Assembly (NCBI GenBank): GCA_017403155.1
Contig: JAFQOP010000006.1
Span: 1-56,947, forward strand
DNA from: Clostridia bacterium
GTDB lineage: Bacteria; Bacillota; Clostridia; Oscillospirales; CAG-272
Direction of reading: 5' to 3'
Length of the DNA stretch: 56,947 nucleotides
Shown: positions 1 through 8,780 of the stretch, piece by piece
How positions within the stretch are numbered: position 1 is the stretch's first letter
Layout of the letters: each line of letters starts with the position of its first letter
The notes under the pieces: generated by a model
Told to the model about the DNA's origin: nothing
Databases searched by the model: none
The model's input: the letters and a program-made list of their open reading frames with translations, nothing else
Made by a program: the position numbers and the translations under genes

Positions 1-12
1 AACTCTCTAAAA
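1..12 (-). rRNA. 16S rRNA, extreme 5' end only (runs off the left edge)
   Basis: Read on the minus strand, the window ends in TTTTTTTAGAGAGTT, which matches the start of bacterial 16S rRNA (AGAGAGTTTGATCCTGGCTC in related genera). Only about a dozen bases lie inside the window; the exact mature end cannot be fixed. The rRNA-type leader and promoter next to it support the call. This is an inference from a short match. Confidence 0.6.
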
Positions 13-195
13 AAATTGTATATTATCTCACTTCGTGAGCTAATACCTTCTTTAGAGCTATTTATCTAGCTTCTTCTTACTTTTCGAGTATATACTCTTG
101 TGTTTTAACGAGATCTCTTCACACTTTTCAGTGTCAAAAAATTTCATGTTGTTCAATTTTCAAGGAACAAATTGCACTGCTTTTTCGAGCGTGCT
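13..195 (-). other. rRNA operon leader transcript
   Basis: Non-coding, A+T-rich segment between a strong minus-strand promoter (201-229) and the presumed 16S start. It carries TTCCTTGAAAATTGAAC (complement of 151-167), like the motif that precedes rRNA genes in Firmicutes and is linked to antitermination. It also has small hairpins, such as the 5-bp stem at 121-134. No reading frame in it is credible. Confidence 0.6.
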
Positions 196-200
196 TGTCT

Positions 201-229
201 ATTATAATCCTTTTGCTAAAAAAAGTCAA
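201..229 (-). promoter_or_regulatory. Sigma-A promoter of the rRNA operon
   Basis: Minus strand: -35 TTGACT (224-229), 17-bp spacer, -10 TATAAT (201-206). It fires away from htpG into the rRNA leader. The near-consensus hexamers fit a highly expressed rrn promoter. Between it and the htpG promoter (368) lies about 140 bp of A+T-rich sequence with no further recognisable feature. Confidence 0.75.
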
Positions 230-367
230 GTTTTTTTGTGAATTTTTTTTGATTTTGGTGTTTTTCTTCCGTTTTGTCCTGTTTTTACGATTTTGGAATG
301 TCGTATTTGTATATTTTGTACTAAATATTTTTCTTCTGTAAACAATAAAATAATTACCGTAGGTGTA

Positions 368-396
368 TTGACATTGTGCAAAAGGGGTGATATAAT
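368..396 (+). promoter_or_regulatory. Sigma-A promoter of htpG
   Basis: -35 TTGACA (368-373), 17-bp spacer, -10 TATAAT (391-396): both hexamers are perfect consensus. Transcription should start near 403, inside the left arm of the CIRCE element, so a bound repressor would block initiation. Confidence 0.85.
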
Positions 397-400
397 ACTT

Positions 401-427
401 TTAGCACTCAAAAGGCGAGAGTGCTAA
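401..427 (+). promoter_or_regulatory. CIRCE element (HrcA operator) of htpG
   Basis: A perfect inverted repeat, TTAGCACTC (401-409), 9-bp spacer, GAGTGCTAA (419-427), identical to the CIRCE consensus bound by the heat-shock repressor HrcA. It overlaps the predicted transcription start. No hrcA gene lies in the window. CIRCE usually precedes groES or hrcA-grpE-dnaK, so its use on htpG is notable. Confidence 0.95.
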
Positions 428-447
428 AACGGAGGATTTTACAGAAA

Positions 448-2328
448 ATGAGAAAAAAACAATTTAAAACAGAATCACAAAAGCTCCTTGATATGATGAT
501 CAACTCGATCTACACACACAAGGAAATTTTCCTTAGGGAGCTGATATCTAACGCGAGTGATGCTATCGACAAGCTTTATTTTCGCTCTCTTACCGACGAC
601 AGTGTCAATATAAATAAGGAAGACTATTTCATCAGGCTCACCCCGAATAAGGCAGCGCGCACCCTCACCATAACCGACAACGGCTGCGGAATGAGCGCGG
701 AGGAGCTTGAGCGCAATCTCGGAACTATTGCAAAGAGCGGCTCGTTTGACTTCAAGAATGAGAATGGCGAGCAGAGCGAGGTTGACATTATCGGTCAGTT
801 CGGCGTTGGCTTCTACTCTGCGTTTATGGTGGCTCAGAGGATCACCGTGCGCACTCGCAGATACGGCGACGCTACCGCATACGTATGGGAATCGGAGGGA
901 GCTGACGGATATAGAATTGGAGAGTGCGAAAAGGAAAGCTTCGGTACGGAAATTATCCTTTATATCAAAGAAGACACCGAGGACGAGCGTTACTCCGAAT
1001 TTCTTGACGAGTACCGTATCCGCGGACTTGTGCGCAAATATTCCGACTACATCCGTTACCCCATCAAGATGCTGGTGAGCTCACGAGCTCTCAAGGAGGG
1101 CACGGAGGACGAATACGAGGACGTTGTATCTGACGAGGTCCTTAACAGCATGGTGCCCCTCTGGAAGAGAACGCAGTCGGAGGTTACGGAGGAGGAGTAC
1201 AACAGCTTCTACACCGAAAAATTCTTCGACTATGCCCCCCCTGCCAAGGTAATAACACAGCGCTCTGAGGGCACGGTGTCCTTTACCTCGCTGCTGTTTA
1301 TCCCTTCAAAGACCCCTTTCAATTATTACACCAAGGATTTTGAGCGCGGACTTGAGCTTTACTCAAGCGGTGTTATGATTATGCAGAAATGCGCGGATCT
1401 GCTTCCCGACTACTTCGGCTTTGTTCGCGGTGTTGTCGACTCGGCAGACCTATCACTCAACATATCACGCGAGCTGCTTCAGCATGACAGGCAGCTCAAG
1501 CTCATCGCAAAAGCGATAGAAAAGAAAATCAAGAGCGAGCTCGAAAAAATGCTCTCAAACGAAAGAGAAAAGTATGAGAAGCTCTTTGAAGAATTTGGCA
1601 TCCAGCTCAAATACGGCGTGTACTCCGACTACGGAATGCACAAGGATACCCTCAAGGATCTGTTGCTCTTCCACTCCTCAAATGAAAGGAAGCTCGTAAC
1701 CCTCAAGGAATACGTTGAGGGAATGAAGGAGGAGCAGAAGGACATCTACTACGCATCCGGAGAGACACTCGACAGAATCGAGATGCTTCCGCAGGTTGAG
1801 GCAGTTAAGGAAAGAGGCTATGAGGTACTCTATCTCACCGATGACGTCGACGAATTTGCGCTCCGTATTCTCGGCGAATACGACGGCAAGGGCTTCAAAA
1901 ACGTGACTGCGGAGGCACTCGACCTCTCGACGGATGAGGAGAAGGCTGCACTCAAGGAGAAGAATGATGCCGCAGAGGCTATGCTCAACGCTATGAAGGA
2001 GGCTATCGGCAAGGTCAGCGCGGTAAGGTTCACCACCTCGCTGAAGAACCACCCCGTCTGCCTTTCCAGCGAAGGCGAGCTCTCGGTTGAGATGGAGAAG
2101 ATACTGAAGCGCATGCCCGGTGCAGATGAGAATGCTCCGCAGGCAAGCGTCGTACTCGAGATCAATCTCAACCACCCGATTGCAGAAAAGCTCTTCGGCC
2201 TCTTTGCAACCGATACGGAAAAGCTCTCAAAATACGCAAAGATACTCTACTCTGTGGCTTGTCTTATCGGCGGTGTAGCGATAGACGACCCCAAGGAGCT
2301 GACCACTCTTATAACAGAGCTTATGTAA
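448..2328 (+). CDS. htpG: Molecular chaperone HtpG (Hsp90 family)
   Basis: ATP-dependent cytosolic chaperone of 626 aa, the usual bacterial length. The N-terminal GHKL ATPase domain shows ELISNASDAIDKL, the TDNGCGM loop and the GQFGVGFYSAFMV lid segment; middle and C-terminal dimerisation domains follow. The reading frame stays open to a GTG at 421, but that codon lies inside the CIRCE arm. The ATG at 448 follows GGAGG at 431-435 and starts MRKKQFKTES, so it is preferred. Single-gene unit under a CIRCE-blocked promoter, hence heat-inducible. A hairpin terminator follows directly. Confidence 0.97.
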   Translation: MRKKQFKTESQKLLDMMINSIYTHKEIFLRELISNASDAIDKLYFRSLTDDSVNINKEDYFIRLTPNKAARTLTITDNGCGMSAEELERNLGTIAKSGSFDFKNENGEQSEVDIIGQFGVGFYSAFMVAQRITVRTRRYGDATAYVWESEGADGYRIGECEKESFGTEIILYIKEDTEDERYSEFLDEYRIRGLVRKYSDYIRYPIKMLVSSRALKEGTEDEYEDVVSDEVLNSMVPLWKRTQSEVTEEEYNSFYTEKFFDYAPPAKVITQRSEGTVSFTSLLFIPSKTPFNYYTKDFERGLELYSSGVMIMQKCADLLPDYFGFVRGVVDSADLSLNISRELLQHDRQLKLIAKAIEKKIKSELEKMLSNEREKYEKLFEEFGIQLKYGVYSDYGMHKDTLKDLLLFHSSNERKLVTLKEYVEGMKEEQKDIYYASGETLDRIEMLPQVEAVKERGYEVLYLTDDVDEFALRILGEYDGKGFKNVTAEALDLSTDEEKAALKEKNDAAEAMLNAMKEAIGKVSAVRFTTSLKNHPVCLSSEGELSVEMEKILKRMPGADENAPQASVVLEINLNHPIAEKLFGLFATDTEKLSKYAKILYSVACLIGGVAIDDPKELTTLITELM

Positions 2329-2333
2329 TTTTT

Positions 2334-2363
2334 AAAGGCGGAGCCGCAGCTCCGCCTTTTTTT
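2334..2363. terminator. Bidirectional intrinsic terminator (htpG / GH2)
   Basis: An 11-bp perfect stem AAAGGCGGAGC / GCTCCGCCTTT with a 4-nt loop, followed on the plus strand by a T run. It lies between the convergent htpG and GH2 genes and its 3' edge touches the GH2 stop codon, so it probably serves both. Confidence 0.85.
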
Positions 2364-4602
2364 ACTTCTTTTTTATTTTGTTCAGTTCTTCGTTTATAGC
2401 AAGCAATTCCTCCCTGTCAAGCTCGAGTCCAAGCATAGAGGACATAGAAAGAAAACGAAGCAGTGTGAAGCCGCCAAGCATACGCAGCATATCGGGATTC
2501 ACCGAAAAGCCCGCACCCGTGTCACTTTTCTCTGCTGTGGTAAGCCTATCTGTTATGCGAGTAAAGAATGCCCTTCCCTCTTCCGTATCCATTATTACAT
2601 CTATTCTGTCGTTAATGGAGAGATAACCGTCGGGAGAGGTTATCTCAAACCAGTTAAGGACGGTACCCGTTTCCTTCAAAATATATTCCTCATTAGGCTT
2701 TTCCACCTTGCGAATCCTTGCCTCGTCCTTGCACTCTCCCGCGATGGCGGCGATAGCCTGCGAGCCAACGTTTTTTACCCTGAAGGTAAAGAAATGGTCC
2801 TCACTCGTTTTGGTGGCATAGCTTTGGTTATCCACGAAAAGCTCAACGGACGGCTGATTTGAGTAGACCTTGATTTCGGTCTCATCCTCTACTCGGTCTA
2901 CGTATCGCTTCGAGCAGATGTGAACGAAGGGCTCGTCAGAGAGCCATGCCTTATAGGCGTAGAATGCATCCTTTTTATACCCTCTGTCGAAGGTAACAAG
3001 CCCCTTGTGATTCTGCCCGGGCTCACCGCCCTCGGCTCTGGCATCTGCTCCGAAATCAAACATATTCCATACGTAGGTGGCAAAGAGATAATCCCTCGAA
3101 AAGAGCTGCTTTATCAGCTCCTCATGGTAATATGCCTGGTACTCCTCGGTATAGTCGCCCTGGGTCGGAGTTGAGGTGTGCCAATCAAGTGCCTCACACC
3201 CATACTCGCTGACACCTATTGGAATATCGGGATAGTTGCGGTGAAAATTGTCAAACCACTCACCGTTCATTGAAACATCGCCACCATACCAGCCGAAGTA
3301 ATGATTATATGCAACAAGGTCGACAGTCCTCAAATAGGTGGCACCCGTGTCACACATACTGACCGCTGCAACTGCCGTCAGACGCGTTTTGTCAAGACTC
3401 TTAACAAGCCTGTTCAGCTCTCTGTGATTTTCTATGAGGTCGCTGTCCTCACTGCCCGACATTGTTATTTCGTTAGATATCCCCCAGAAGCAAATCGATG
3501 GGTGATTGTAATTCTGTACTATAAGCTCGGTCATCTGGGAGAGGGTGTTTTCTCTTCCCTCTCTTTTGTGCTGCGAGATGTAAGGAATCTCTGCCCACAC
3601 GACAAGCCCAGCCTCATCACACAAATCATAAAACTCCTCGGCTTGCTGATAATGGGCAAGACGGACGGTGCTTGCACCAAGCTCACGAATCAGCTCTACG
3701 TCCTCACGATGATGCTCAGGGAGTAACGCATTACCTATATCCTTTCTGTCCTGGTGACGGGAGACACCGCGCAAGGGATAGCTCTCTCCGTTGAGGAAAA
3801 ATCCACGCTCGGGGTCAACAAAAAAGCTCCTGACGCCAAAGCGCGCCTTCACCGTATCAAGGATGCATTCACCCGAAATCAAGGATGCCTCGGCAGTATA
3901 GAGATACGGGTCATGTCTGCCCTGCCACAGATGGGGATTGTTTATTTCCAAAGTGACGCGAGGATGAGCTGGAGATGCAGCCTTTTGCGCCACTACTCTT
4001 CCGTCACAGTCGAGTATTGATATCCGAACAAGTTGATTGTCAAGTGCCCCCTTCAGATATAGCTCAACGTCTATCTCGGCACATCCGTCCGCGAGCCTCG
4101 GTGTTACGGCAATTGCAGGAGTCGCGCAGTATTCAAGTTCAAAATGCGAAGAAGGTACTCCTATGACGTTTACCCCTCTGTACAGACCTCCGTAGAATGT
4201 AAAATCAGCGACAGATGGGTAGGCGTGTGAAATATCTCTGTTATCCACAGTGATAACCAGGAGGTTTTCCTCATCCAGATGCTCCGTCATATCCACTCGG
4301 AATTTCGAATATCCGCCAAGGTGCGTGCCAATCAGTGCACCGTTGAGATACACCTCGGCATAGTTGTTTGCAGCTCCTATTTCAAGGTATCTGCATTTCC
4401 CCTCGGGCAGCTCCCCGTGCGTGAAGCTCTTTATATATGCCGACACGCATCTTTTATAGTCGTTTCCGCCATCCTGCCCGTCACGCGCATTCCAGGTGTG
4501 CGGTAGGGTTATTTTTTCGGCGTTTTTTGTTACACGGGTGGGTACCTCGGATATATCCTCAACAAAATACCAACCCTTGTTAAAGCTTTTTGTACATCTC
4601 AT
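2362..4602 (-). CDS. Glycoside hydrolase family 2 (beta-galactosidase / beta-glucuronidase type)
   Basis: 746-aa intracellular enzyme with no signal peptide. N-terminal sugar-binding jelly roll (about 1-170), Ig-like domain (180-270), TIM barrel (275-560), then a C-terminal extension. The acid/base Glu is in SICFWGISNE (E378) and the nucleophile Glu in PIGVSEYG (E466). The frame opens 31 codons earlier, but ATG 4602 follows a purine-rich AGAAAGGG site and starts a normal GH2 N-terminus (MRCTKSFNKGWYF). It is divergent from a sugar:cation symporter, suggesting uptake and hydrolysis of the same glycoside. Substrate (galactoside or glucuronide) is not decidable here. Confidence 0.9.
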   Translation of the reverse strand: MRCTKSFNKGWYFVEDISEVPTRVTKNAEKITLPHTWNARDGQDGGNDYKRCVSAYIKSFTHGELPEGKCRYLEIGAANNYAEVYLNGALIGTHLGGYSKFRVDMTEHLDEENLLVITVDNRDISHAYPSVADFTFYGGLYRGVNVIGVPSSHFELEYCATPAIAVTPRLADGCAEIDVELYLKGALDNQLVRISILDCDGRVVAQKAASPAHPRVTLEINNPHLWQGRHDPYLYTAEASLISGECILDTVKARFGVRSFFVDPERGFFLNGESYPLRGVSRHQDRKDIGNALLPEHHREDVELIRELGASTVRLAHYQQAEEFYDLCDEAGLVVWAEIPYISQHKREGRENTLSQMTELIVQNYNHPSICFWGISNEITMSGSEDSDLIENHRELNRLVKSLDKTRLTAVAAVSMCDTGATYLRTVDLVAYNHYFGWYGGDVSMNGEWFDNFHRNYPDIPIGVSEYGCEALDWHTSTPTQGDYTEEYQAYYHEELIKQLFSRDYLFATYVWNMFDFGADARAEGGEPGQNHKGLVTFDRGYKKDAFYAYKAWLSDEPFVHICSKRYVDRVEDETEIKVYSNQPSVELFVDNQSYATKTSEDHFFTFRVKNVGSQAIAAIAGECKDEARIRKVEKPNEEYILKETGTVLNWFEITSPDGYLSINDRIDVIMDTEEGRAFFTRITDRLTTAEKSDTGAGFSVNPDMLRMLGGFTLLRFLSMSSMLGLELDREELLAINEELNKIKKK

Positions 4603-4687
4603 ATTTTTCCCTTTCTCAGCTTGTTGTAATAAAATTATGGGAAAACAGCAAACTAAATATACAGTTAATTTACGAAAGGCTTTATAT

Positions 4688-6082
4688 ATGGACACAACTC
4701 AAGAACTAAAGCGTCCGTTTGGGCTAAGGGACAAGATCGGATATCTTTTCGGAGACTTCGGAAATGATTTTACATTCATATTATCCTCCAGCTTTCTTCT
4801 CAAGTTTTACACTGACGTTATGGGCGTTTCAGCCGCTGTGGTCGGTGCGGTTATGATGATAGCCAGATTTATTGATGGTTTCACAGATATTACTATGGGA
4901 AGAATTTGCGACAGAGGGCGCGTTACCCGAGCGGGGAAATTCAAGCCGTGGATACTCAGAATGTGCGGCCCTGTTGCTCTCTCATCCTTTCTTATATATC
5001 AAAGCTCGCTTGCCGAGCGCGCAATGTGGTTCAAGATTATGTGGCTCGCTGTGACGTATATACTCTGGGGCTCTGTATTCTACACCTCCATAAATATTCC
5101 CTACGGGTCTATGGCATCCGCAATCTCGCGAGAGCCTGACGACCGTCAGTCGCTCTCTACCTTTCGCACCATGGGCTCCACGCTTGCCGGAGTAATTGTC
5201 GGTGCGGGCATTCCGCTTTTTGCCTATAAGGCGGTCGAGGGAAATACTGTGCTGGACGGTGGTACCTTCACGCTCATCGCCGGGATATTCTCCGTGCTTG
5301 CCGTGCTATGCTATCTTGTCTGCTACTTTCTCGTGACCGAGAGAGTGACACCCGAGCCAAGAATTAGCGAGGGCGCACGCAACAATATTCTCTCGCTCTT
5401 CAAAAATGCGTTTGCCAACCGAGCACTCATATCGATTATCGTAGGGTCGGTGGTTATGCTTCTTGCACAGCTGACATTGCAGTCCATGGCAAACTACGTA
5501 TTTCCTAACTACTACGGAAATACCGCAGCGCAGTCTGTTTCCACGCTTGCAATGCTATTCGGGATGATATTTGCCGCCTCGGTGGCAAAGCCGATTGCGC
5601 GCAGATTCGGCAAGGCAGAGGTCAGTGCAATATCGAACCTGCTTGCCGCAGGTGTATCTCTGCTTCTCTTTTTCCTGCGTCCCGAAAATGTATGGGTGTA
5701 CGTTGGACTGTCCTTTATACTTTGGGTGGGACTTGGGATTTTTGCAATGGTGTCGTGGGCACTTATCACCGATGTTATTGACTATGCTGAGATAAAAAAC
5801 GGCGTACGTGAGGACGGGTCGATATATGCACTCTACTCCTTTGCGCGAAAGCTCGGGCAGGCTGCAGCGGCAGGGCTGTCGGGCGTTCTGCTTACACTCA
5901 TAGGCTACACGCAGGAAACTGCGTTTGACGAAGGGGTGCTTGAGGGGATTTTCAACATCTCAACCCTCGTGCCTGCCACAGGCTTCGTTCTGCTTGCGCT
6001 GATTCTTCGCTTCTGGTATCCGCTGAACAGAGATAGGGTGCGCGAGAATGTTGAAATACTGAGGAAAAAGCACGAAGAATAA
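4688..6082 (+). CDS. Glycoside-pentoside-hexuronide:cation symporter (MelB-like, MFS)
   Basis: 464-aa integral membrane transporter with about 12 membrane segments. The N-terminal KIGYLFGDFGNDF and DGFTDITMGRICDR stretches are typical of the GPH family, which imports oligosaccharides or glycosides with Na+ or H+. ATG 4688 is chosen because it follows GAAAGG at 4674-4679 with 8-nt spacing; in-frame ATGs upstream lack a site and fall in the promoter region. It is divergent from the GH2 gene across 85 bp, forming a catabolic pair. No clear promoter hexamers or cre site were recognised in that gap. Confidence 0.9.
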   Translation: MDTTQELKRPFGLRDKIGYLFGDFGNDFTFILSSSFLLKFYTDVMGVSAAVVGAVMMIARFIDGFTDITMGRICDRGRVTRAGKFKPWILRMCGPVALSSFLIYQSSLAERAMWFKIMWLAVTYILWGSVFYTSINIPYGSMASAISREPDDRQSLSTFRTMGSTLAGVIVGAGIPLFAYKAVEGNTVLDGGTFTLIAGIFSVLAVLCYLVCYFLVTERVTPEPRISEGARNNILSLFKNAFANRALISIIVGSVVMLLAQLTLQSMANYVFPNYYGNTAAQSVSTLAMLFGMIFAASVAKPIARRFGKAEVSAISNLLAAGVSLLLFFLRPENVWVYVGLSFILWVGLGIFAMVSWALITDVIDYAEIKNGVREDGSIYALYSFARKLGQAAAAGLSGVLLTLIGYTQETAFDEGVLEGIFNISTLVPATGFVLLALILRFWYPLNRDRVRENVEILRKKHEE

Positions 6083-6084
6083 AA

Positions 6085-6120
6085 AAGTGCGCGTCGGCAG
6101 CTGATCATGCCGACGCGCTT
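6085..6120. terminator. Terminator between symporter and M14 peptidase genes
   Basis: An 11-bp perfect stem GCGCGTCGGCA / TGCCGACGCGC (6089-6099, 6108-6118) with an 8-nt loop. The T run is stronger on the minus side (ACTTTTTTATTC), so it is best placed to end the M14 transcript, but it lies between convergent genes and may serve both. Confidence 0.75.
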
Positions 6121-6147
6121 CTATTACGGCGCAAATTGTTTGTTTTA

Positions 6148-7191
6148 TTATATTTTCCCGTATCTCTCGAGCTGGACGCGGAAGGTCTCCTCAAAAAGAA
6201 TCATGTGAGAGAGATAGATCTGCTCATGCGTATAGCAGGGCTCCCTGTGCTCGGTAAGACCCTGATTTGACTCATAGGTTATAGCAGGCTCGGAGCAGCA
6301 GTGATGCATAGCGGAAATGAGGTTGAAGGACGGGGGTATTTCTCTGTCCTCGCTCCTACGGATGCCGACGTTAGTAAATCCTATACCCTCCTTCTCGCTT
6401 CTTGCCGCAACAGCCTCGGTTACCGCGAGAATCTCCTTCTTCGTCTTCATCGACGAATAGTCGGGAGGAAGTATGTGAGGAGTAGAGTTATCTCCGCCGT
6501 GGAGCAGGATCGAGAAGTCGGGAGCATGCTCGCGGCAGATGTCAAACACAAGCTGTGTGCCCGTGGAGAGCTTACCGCCGATAAAATCCTCGTGCATCAT
6601 ATTTACTCCGTCGTCGTTGAAATAGCCACCCAGGTAATCAACGTAATCCTTGATTGGATGTATCATCTTACATTCGGGCCATCCACAGAGGCTACCGTCC
6701 TTCCATGTGCCCTGGTTGTAGTAGCGCAGGTCGGCAAAGGTACGTCCGACAAAGGTATCGAAGGGGATGTGACTTCTGCCGTCGGGGTTAACCATAGGCA
6801 CAAGGATGAGGTGAAGCTTTTCTGCAAGAGCTACAATAGCATCGTTTCTGTTTCCTGCATAATCAGTGCCCGTTTCGATGAGCTTAATGAGGTTGAGCAT
6901 TGCAGCCGTGCCCTCAAATTCTCCGCCGTGAACACATCCGCAAAGGAATACGGTAGGAACGTAGTCCTCGGACCTCTTGTCCGCGTAGCATTCGATTTTG
7001 CCCTGTGCGCCAAGGGCGCTCGAGCAGTTTGCTGTACGGGGAGGCAGTGTGCTCTTTCCGTACTCGAGCATATAAATGGGTCTACCGCCTGCTGATACGT
7101 AGGGCTGCGTTACAGTGCCCTTCTTTACCATAGCGAGTGTCGACTCTACCTCGTCGAGTCTTGTCTTCCAATATACGGGTCTGTTACTCAT
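6148..7191 (-). CDS. M14 family zinc carboxypeptidase
   Basis: 347-aa protein of the M14 metallopeptidase fold. Zinc ligands are visible as H88 and E91 in CVHGGEFEG and H231 in LLHGGDNS; E307 in ITYESNQG is the likely catalytic glutamate, and VPMVNPDGR is the substrate-binding segment. No signal peptide, so it is probably cytoplasmic and trims peptides or cell-wall peptides after uptake. The exact substrate is not clear. Start ATG 7191 follows GAAAGG. Single-gene unit with its own promoter at 7233-7261. Confidence 0.87.
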   Translation of the reverse strand: MSNRPVYWKTRLDEVESTLAMVKKGTVTQPYVSAGGRPIYMLEYGKSTLPPRTANCSSALGAQGKIECYADKRSEDYVPTVFLCGCVHGGEFEGTAAMLNLIKLIETGTDYAGNRNDAIVALAEKLHLILVPMVNPDGRSHIPFDTFVGRTFADLRYYNQGTWKDGSLCGWPECKMIHPIKDYVDYLGGYFNDDGVNMMHEDFIGGKLSTGTQLVFDICREHAPDFSILLHGGDNSTPHILPPDYSSMKTKKEILAVTEAVAARSEKEGIGFTNVGIRRSEDREIPPSFNLISAMHHCCSEPAITYESNQGLTEHREPCYTHEQIYLSHMILFEETFRVQLERYGKI

Positions 7192-7232
7192 TTCATTTTT
7201 ACCTTTCGGGGTTTCATTTTTACACTAAAACA

Positions 7233-7261
7233 ATTATAGTTTATTAAAGCGGTTTTGTCAA
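7233..7261 (-). promoter_or_regulatory. Sigma-A promoter of the M14 peptidase gene
   Basis: Minus strand: -35 TTGACA (7256-7261), 17-bp spacer, -10 TATAAT (7233-7238), about 40 bp before the start codon. Both hexamers are consensus. Confidence 0.8.
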
Positions 7262-7264
7262 TAG

Positions 7265-7303
7265 AATAAAAAAGAAAACCCCTCGGACTTTTTGTCCAAG
7301 GGG
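7265..7303 (-). terminator. Terminator of the ribosomal protein cluster
   Basis: On the minus strand a 10-bp stem CCCCTTGGAC / GTCCGAGGGG with a 5-nt loop is followed by TTTTCTTTTTT. It lies 17 bp past the rplQ stop and closes the long S10-spc-alpha transcription unit. Confidence 0.85.
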
Positions 7304-7319
7304 CTTAATTTTATTAAGA

Positions 7320-7679
7320 TTACTCTTCGCTCTTATCCGCAGCTACGGGAACAAGCTTTACGATTGCGGTTTCTGCACCGTCACCGCGACGGGGACCCAT
7401 CTTGAATACCTGGGTATAACCGCCGTTAACGTTTGCATAAGCGGGTGCAATAACGTTAAATACCTTCTGTGCTACTTCCTTCTTAGTGATGAAAGCGAGA
7501 GCTGCACGGTAAGCTGCGAGGTCGCCCTTCTTACCGAGGGTGATCATCTCGTCTGCCTTTGCAGATACTTCCTGAGCTCTGGTATATGTGGTCTCAATCT
7601 TGCCTGTTTCAAGAAGAAGAGTTACCATGCCTCTGAGCATAGCCTTGCGCTGAGCAGTGGTTCTGCCGAGTTTTCTCAT
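7320..7679 (-). CDS. rplQ: 50S ribosomal protein L17
   Basis: 119-aa L17, which binds 23S rRNA near the peptide exit tunnel. The N-terminus [19 protein letters not shown] is the family signature and the length is normal for Firmicutes. AGGAGG precedes the ATG by 8 nt. Last gene of the cluster, 19 bp after rpoA, directly before the terminator at 7265-7303. Confidence 0.96.
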   Translation of the reverse strand: MRKLGRTTAQRKAMLRGMVTLLLETGKIETTYTRAQEVSAKADEMITLGKKGDLAAYRAALAFITKKEVAQKVFNVIAPAYANVNGGYTQVFKMGPRRGDGAETAIVKLVPVAADKSEE

Positions 7680-7698
7680 GTTATTATCCTCCTGTTTC

Positions 7699-8676
7699 TT
7701 ATTCTTCGTCTTTCTTCATACTGAGGTTGAGAGAGCTCAACTTCTGTATGATTTCCTCAAGAGACTTACGGCCAAGGTTACGAACCTTCATCATATCGTC
7801 CTCGGTGCGCTCGATAAGATCCTCTACCGTATCGATACCTGCGCGCTTCAAGCAGTTAAGGCTGCGCACAGACAGATCAAGTTCCTCAACGGTCATCTCA
7901 AGGACCTTTTCCTTCTTCACTTCCGCTCTCTCGACCATGACCTCTGCCTTCTTGGCTTCGTCGGACATATCGATAAAGAGCCTGAGGTGCTCGTTGAGAA
8001 CCTTGGCGGCAAGAGAAATTGCCTCCTTGGCGGATATAGTACCGTTAGTCTTAATCTTCATAGTAAGCTTATCGTAGTCGATGCTATTACCTACACGGGT
8101 ATTCTCTACGTTGTATTCAACCTTATATACGGGTGTGAAAATAGAGTCAACGAAGATAAGACCGATGGGAGCTCCTACGTTAATGCCTGCATCTGCAAGG
8201 TAGTTCTGCTTGTTGACCTCGGAGGGAACGTAGCCGCGTCCTTCGTCAAAGGTGATCTCCATGTAGAAGCGAGCATTCTCGGATACCGTGCAAATGTGAT
8301 GCGCGGGATTGAGAATAGTAAGCTCTGCGTCGGGAGTGATGTCTGCTGCAGTTACATCGCAGGGACCTGTAACGTCAATGACGACAGTCTTGGGACCCTC
8401 GCACTCAACCTTAGCGACAATTCCCTTTACATTAAGAACAATCTCGGGAACGTCCTCCTTGACACCGTTACAAGCGGATATCTCATGAAGGACACCGTCA
8501 ATCTTAATGCTCGTTGCAGCGTATCCGGGAAGGGTGGAGAGAAGAACTCTGCGAAGAGAGTTGCCAAGAGTGTTGCCGTAGCCGCGTACAAGGGGCTCTA
8601 CAACAAATATTGCTTCGCTTTCATCTTCCGTAACGTTTGCAACGTTGATATTAAACTTCTCTATTGCGTTCATCAT
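7699..8676 (-). CDS. rpoA: DNA-directed RNA polymerase subunit alpha
   Basis: 325-aa alpha subunit. The N-terminal dimerisation domain (about 1-230, with [18 protein letters not shown]) assembles beta and beta'. The C-terminal domain (about 250-310, with [12 protein letters not shown]) contacts UP elements and activators. A GAAGGAGG site precedes two consecutive ATG codons and either may be used. It follows rpsD after a 104-bp gap that holds a long hairpin, and is followed by rplQ, the normal alpha-operon order. Confidence 0.97.
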   Translation of the reverse strand: MMNAIEKFNINVANVTEDESEAIFVVEPLVRGYGNTLGNSLRRVLLSTLPGYAATSIKIDGVLHEISACNGVKEDVPEIVLNVKGIVAKVECEGPKTVVIDVTGPCDVTAADITPDAELTILNPAHHICTVSENARFYMEITFDEGRGYVPSEVNKQNYLADAGINVGAPIGLIFVDSIFTPVYKVEYNVENTRVGNSIDYDKLTMKIKTNGTISAKEAISLAAKVLNEHLRLFIDMSDEAKKAEVMVERAEVKKEKVLEMTVEELDLSVRSLNCLKRAGIDTVEDLIERTEDDMMKVRNLGRKSLEEIIQKLSSLNLSMKKDEE

Positions 8677-8724
8677 TTTTAAAATCCTCCTTCAATTCTT
8701 GTTTAAGTGTTTAAACTGCTTTAA

Positions 8725-8766
8725 GCGAAGAATATGAAAGATATAGCTCTTTCAATATTCTTTCGC
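8725..8766. other. Long hairpin in the rpsD-rpoA gap
   Basis: 8725-8741 pairs with 8748-8766 (about 17 bp, two single-base bulges, 6-nt loop). A second small inverted repeat, GTTTAA / TTAAAC, lies at 8701-8716. No T run follows on the minus strand, so it is unlikely to terminate. It could be an mRNA stability or processing element or an attenuation point that lowers rpoA expression relative to the ribosomal protein genes. Confidence 0.6.
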
Positions 8767-8780
8767 TCGTATGGGAGGGA

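Noticed and set aside
226-411. 61-aa frame between the rRNA and htpG promoters
   Set aside because: Overlaps the htpG promoter and CIRCE and has no ribosome-binding site.
421-447. GTG at 421 as the htpG start
   Set aside because: It lies inside the right arm of CIRCE and before the GGAGG site; ATG 448 fits the family N-terminus.
4603-4687. Defined divergent promoters and a cre site between GH2 and the symporter
   Set aside because: Only weak hexamer matches and no cre-like palindrome were found; not called.
8725-8766. Intrinsic terminator between rpsD and rpoA
   Set aside because: No T run follows on the transcribed strand, and rpoA and rplQ have no separate promoter in view.
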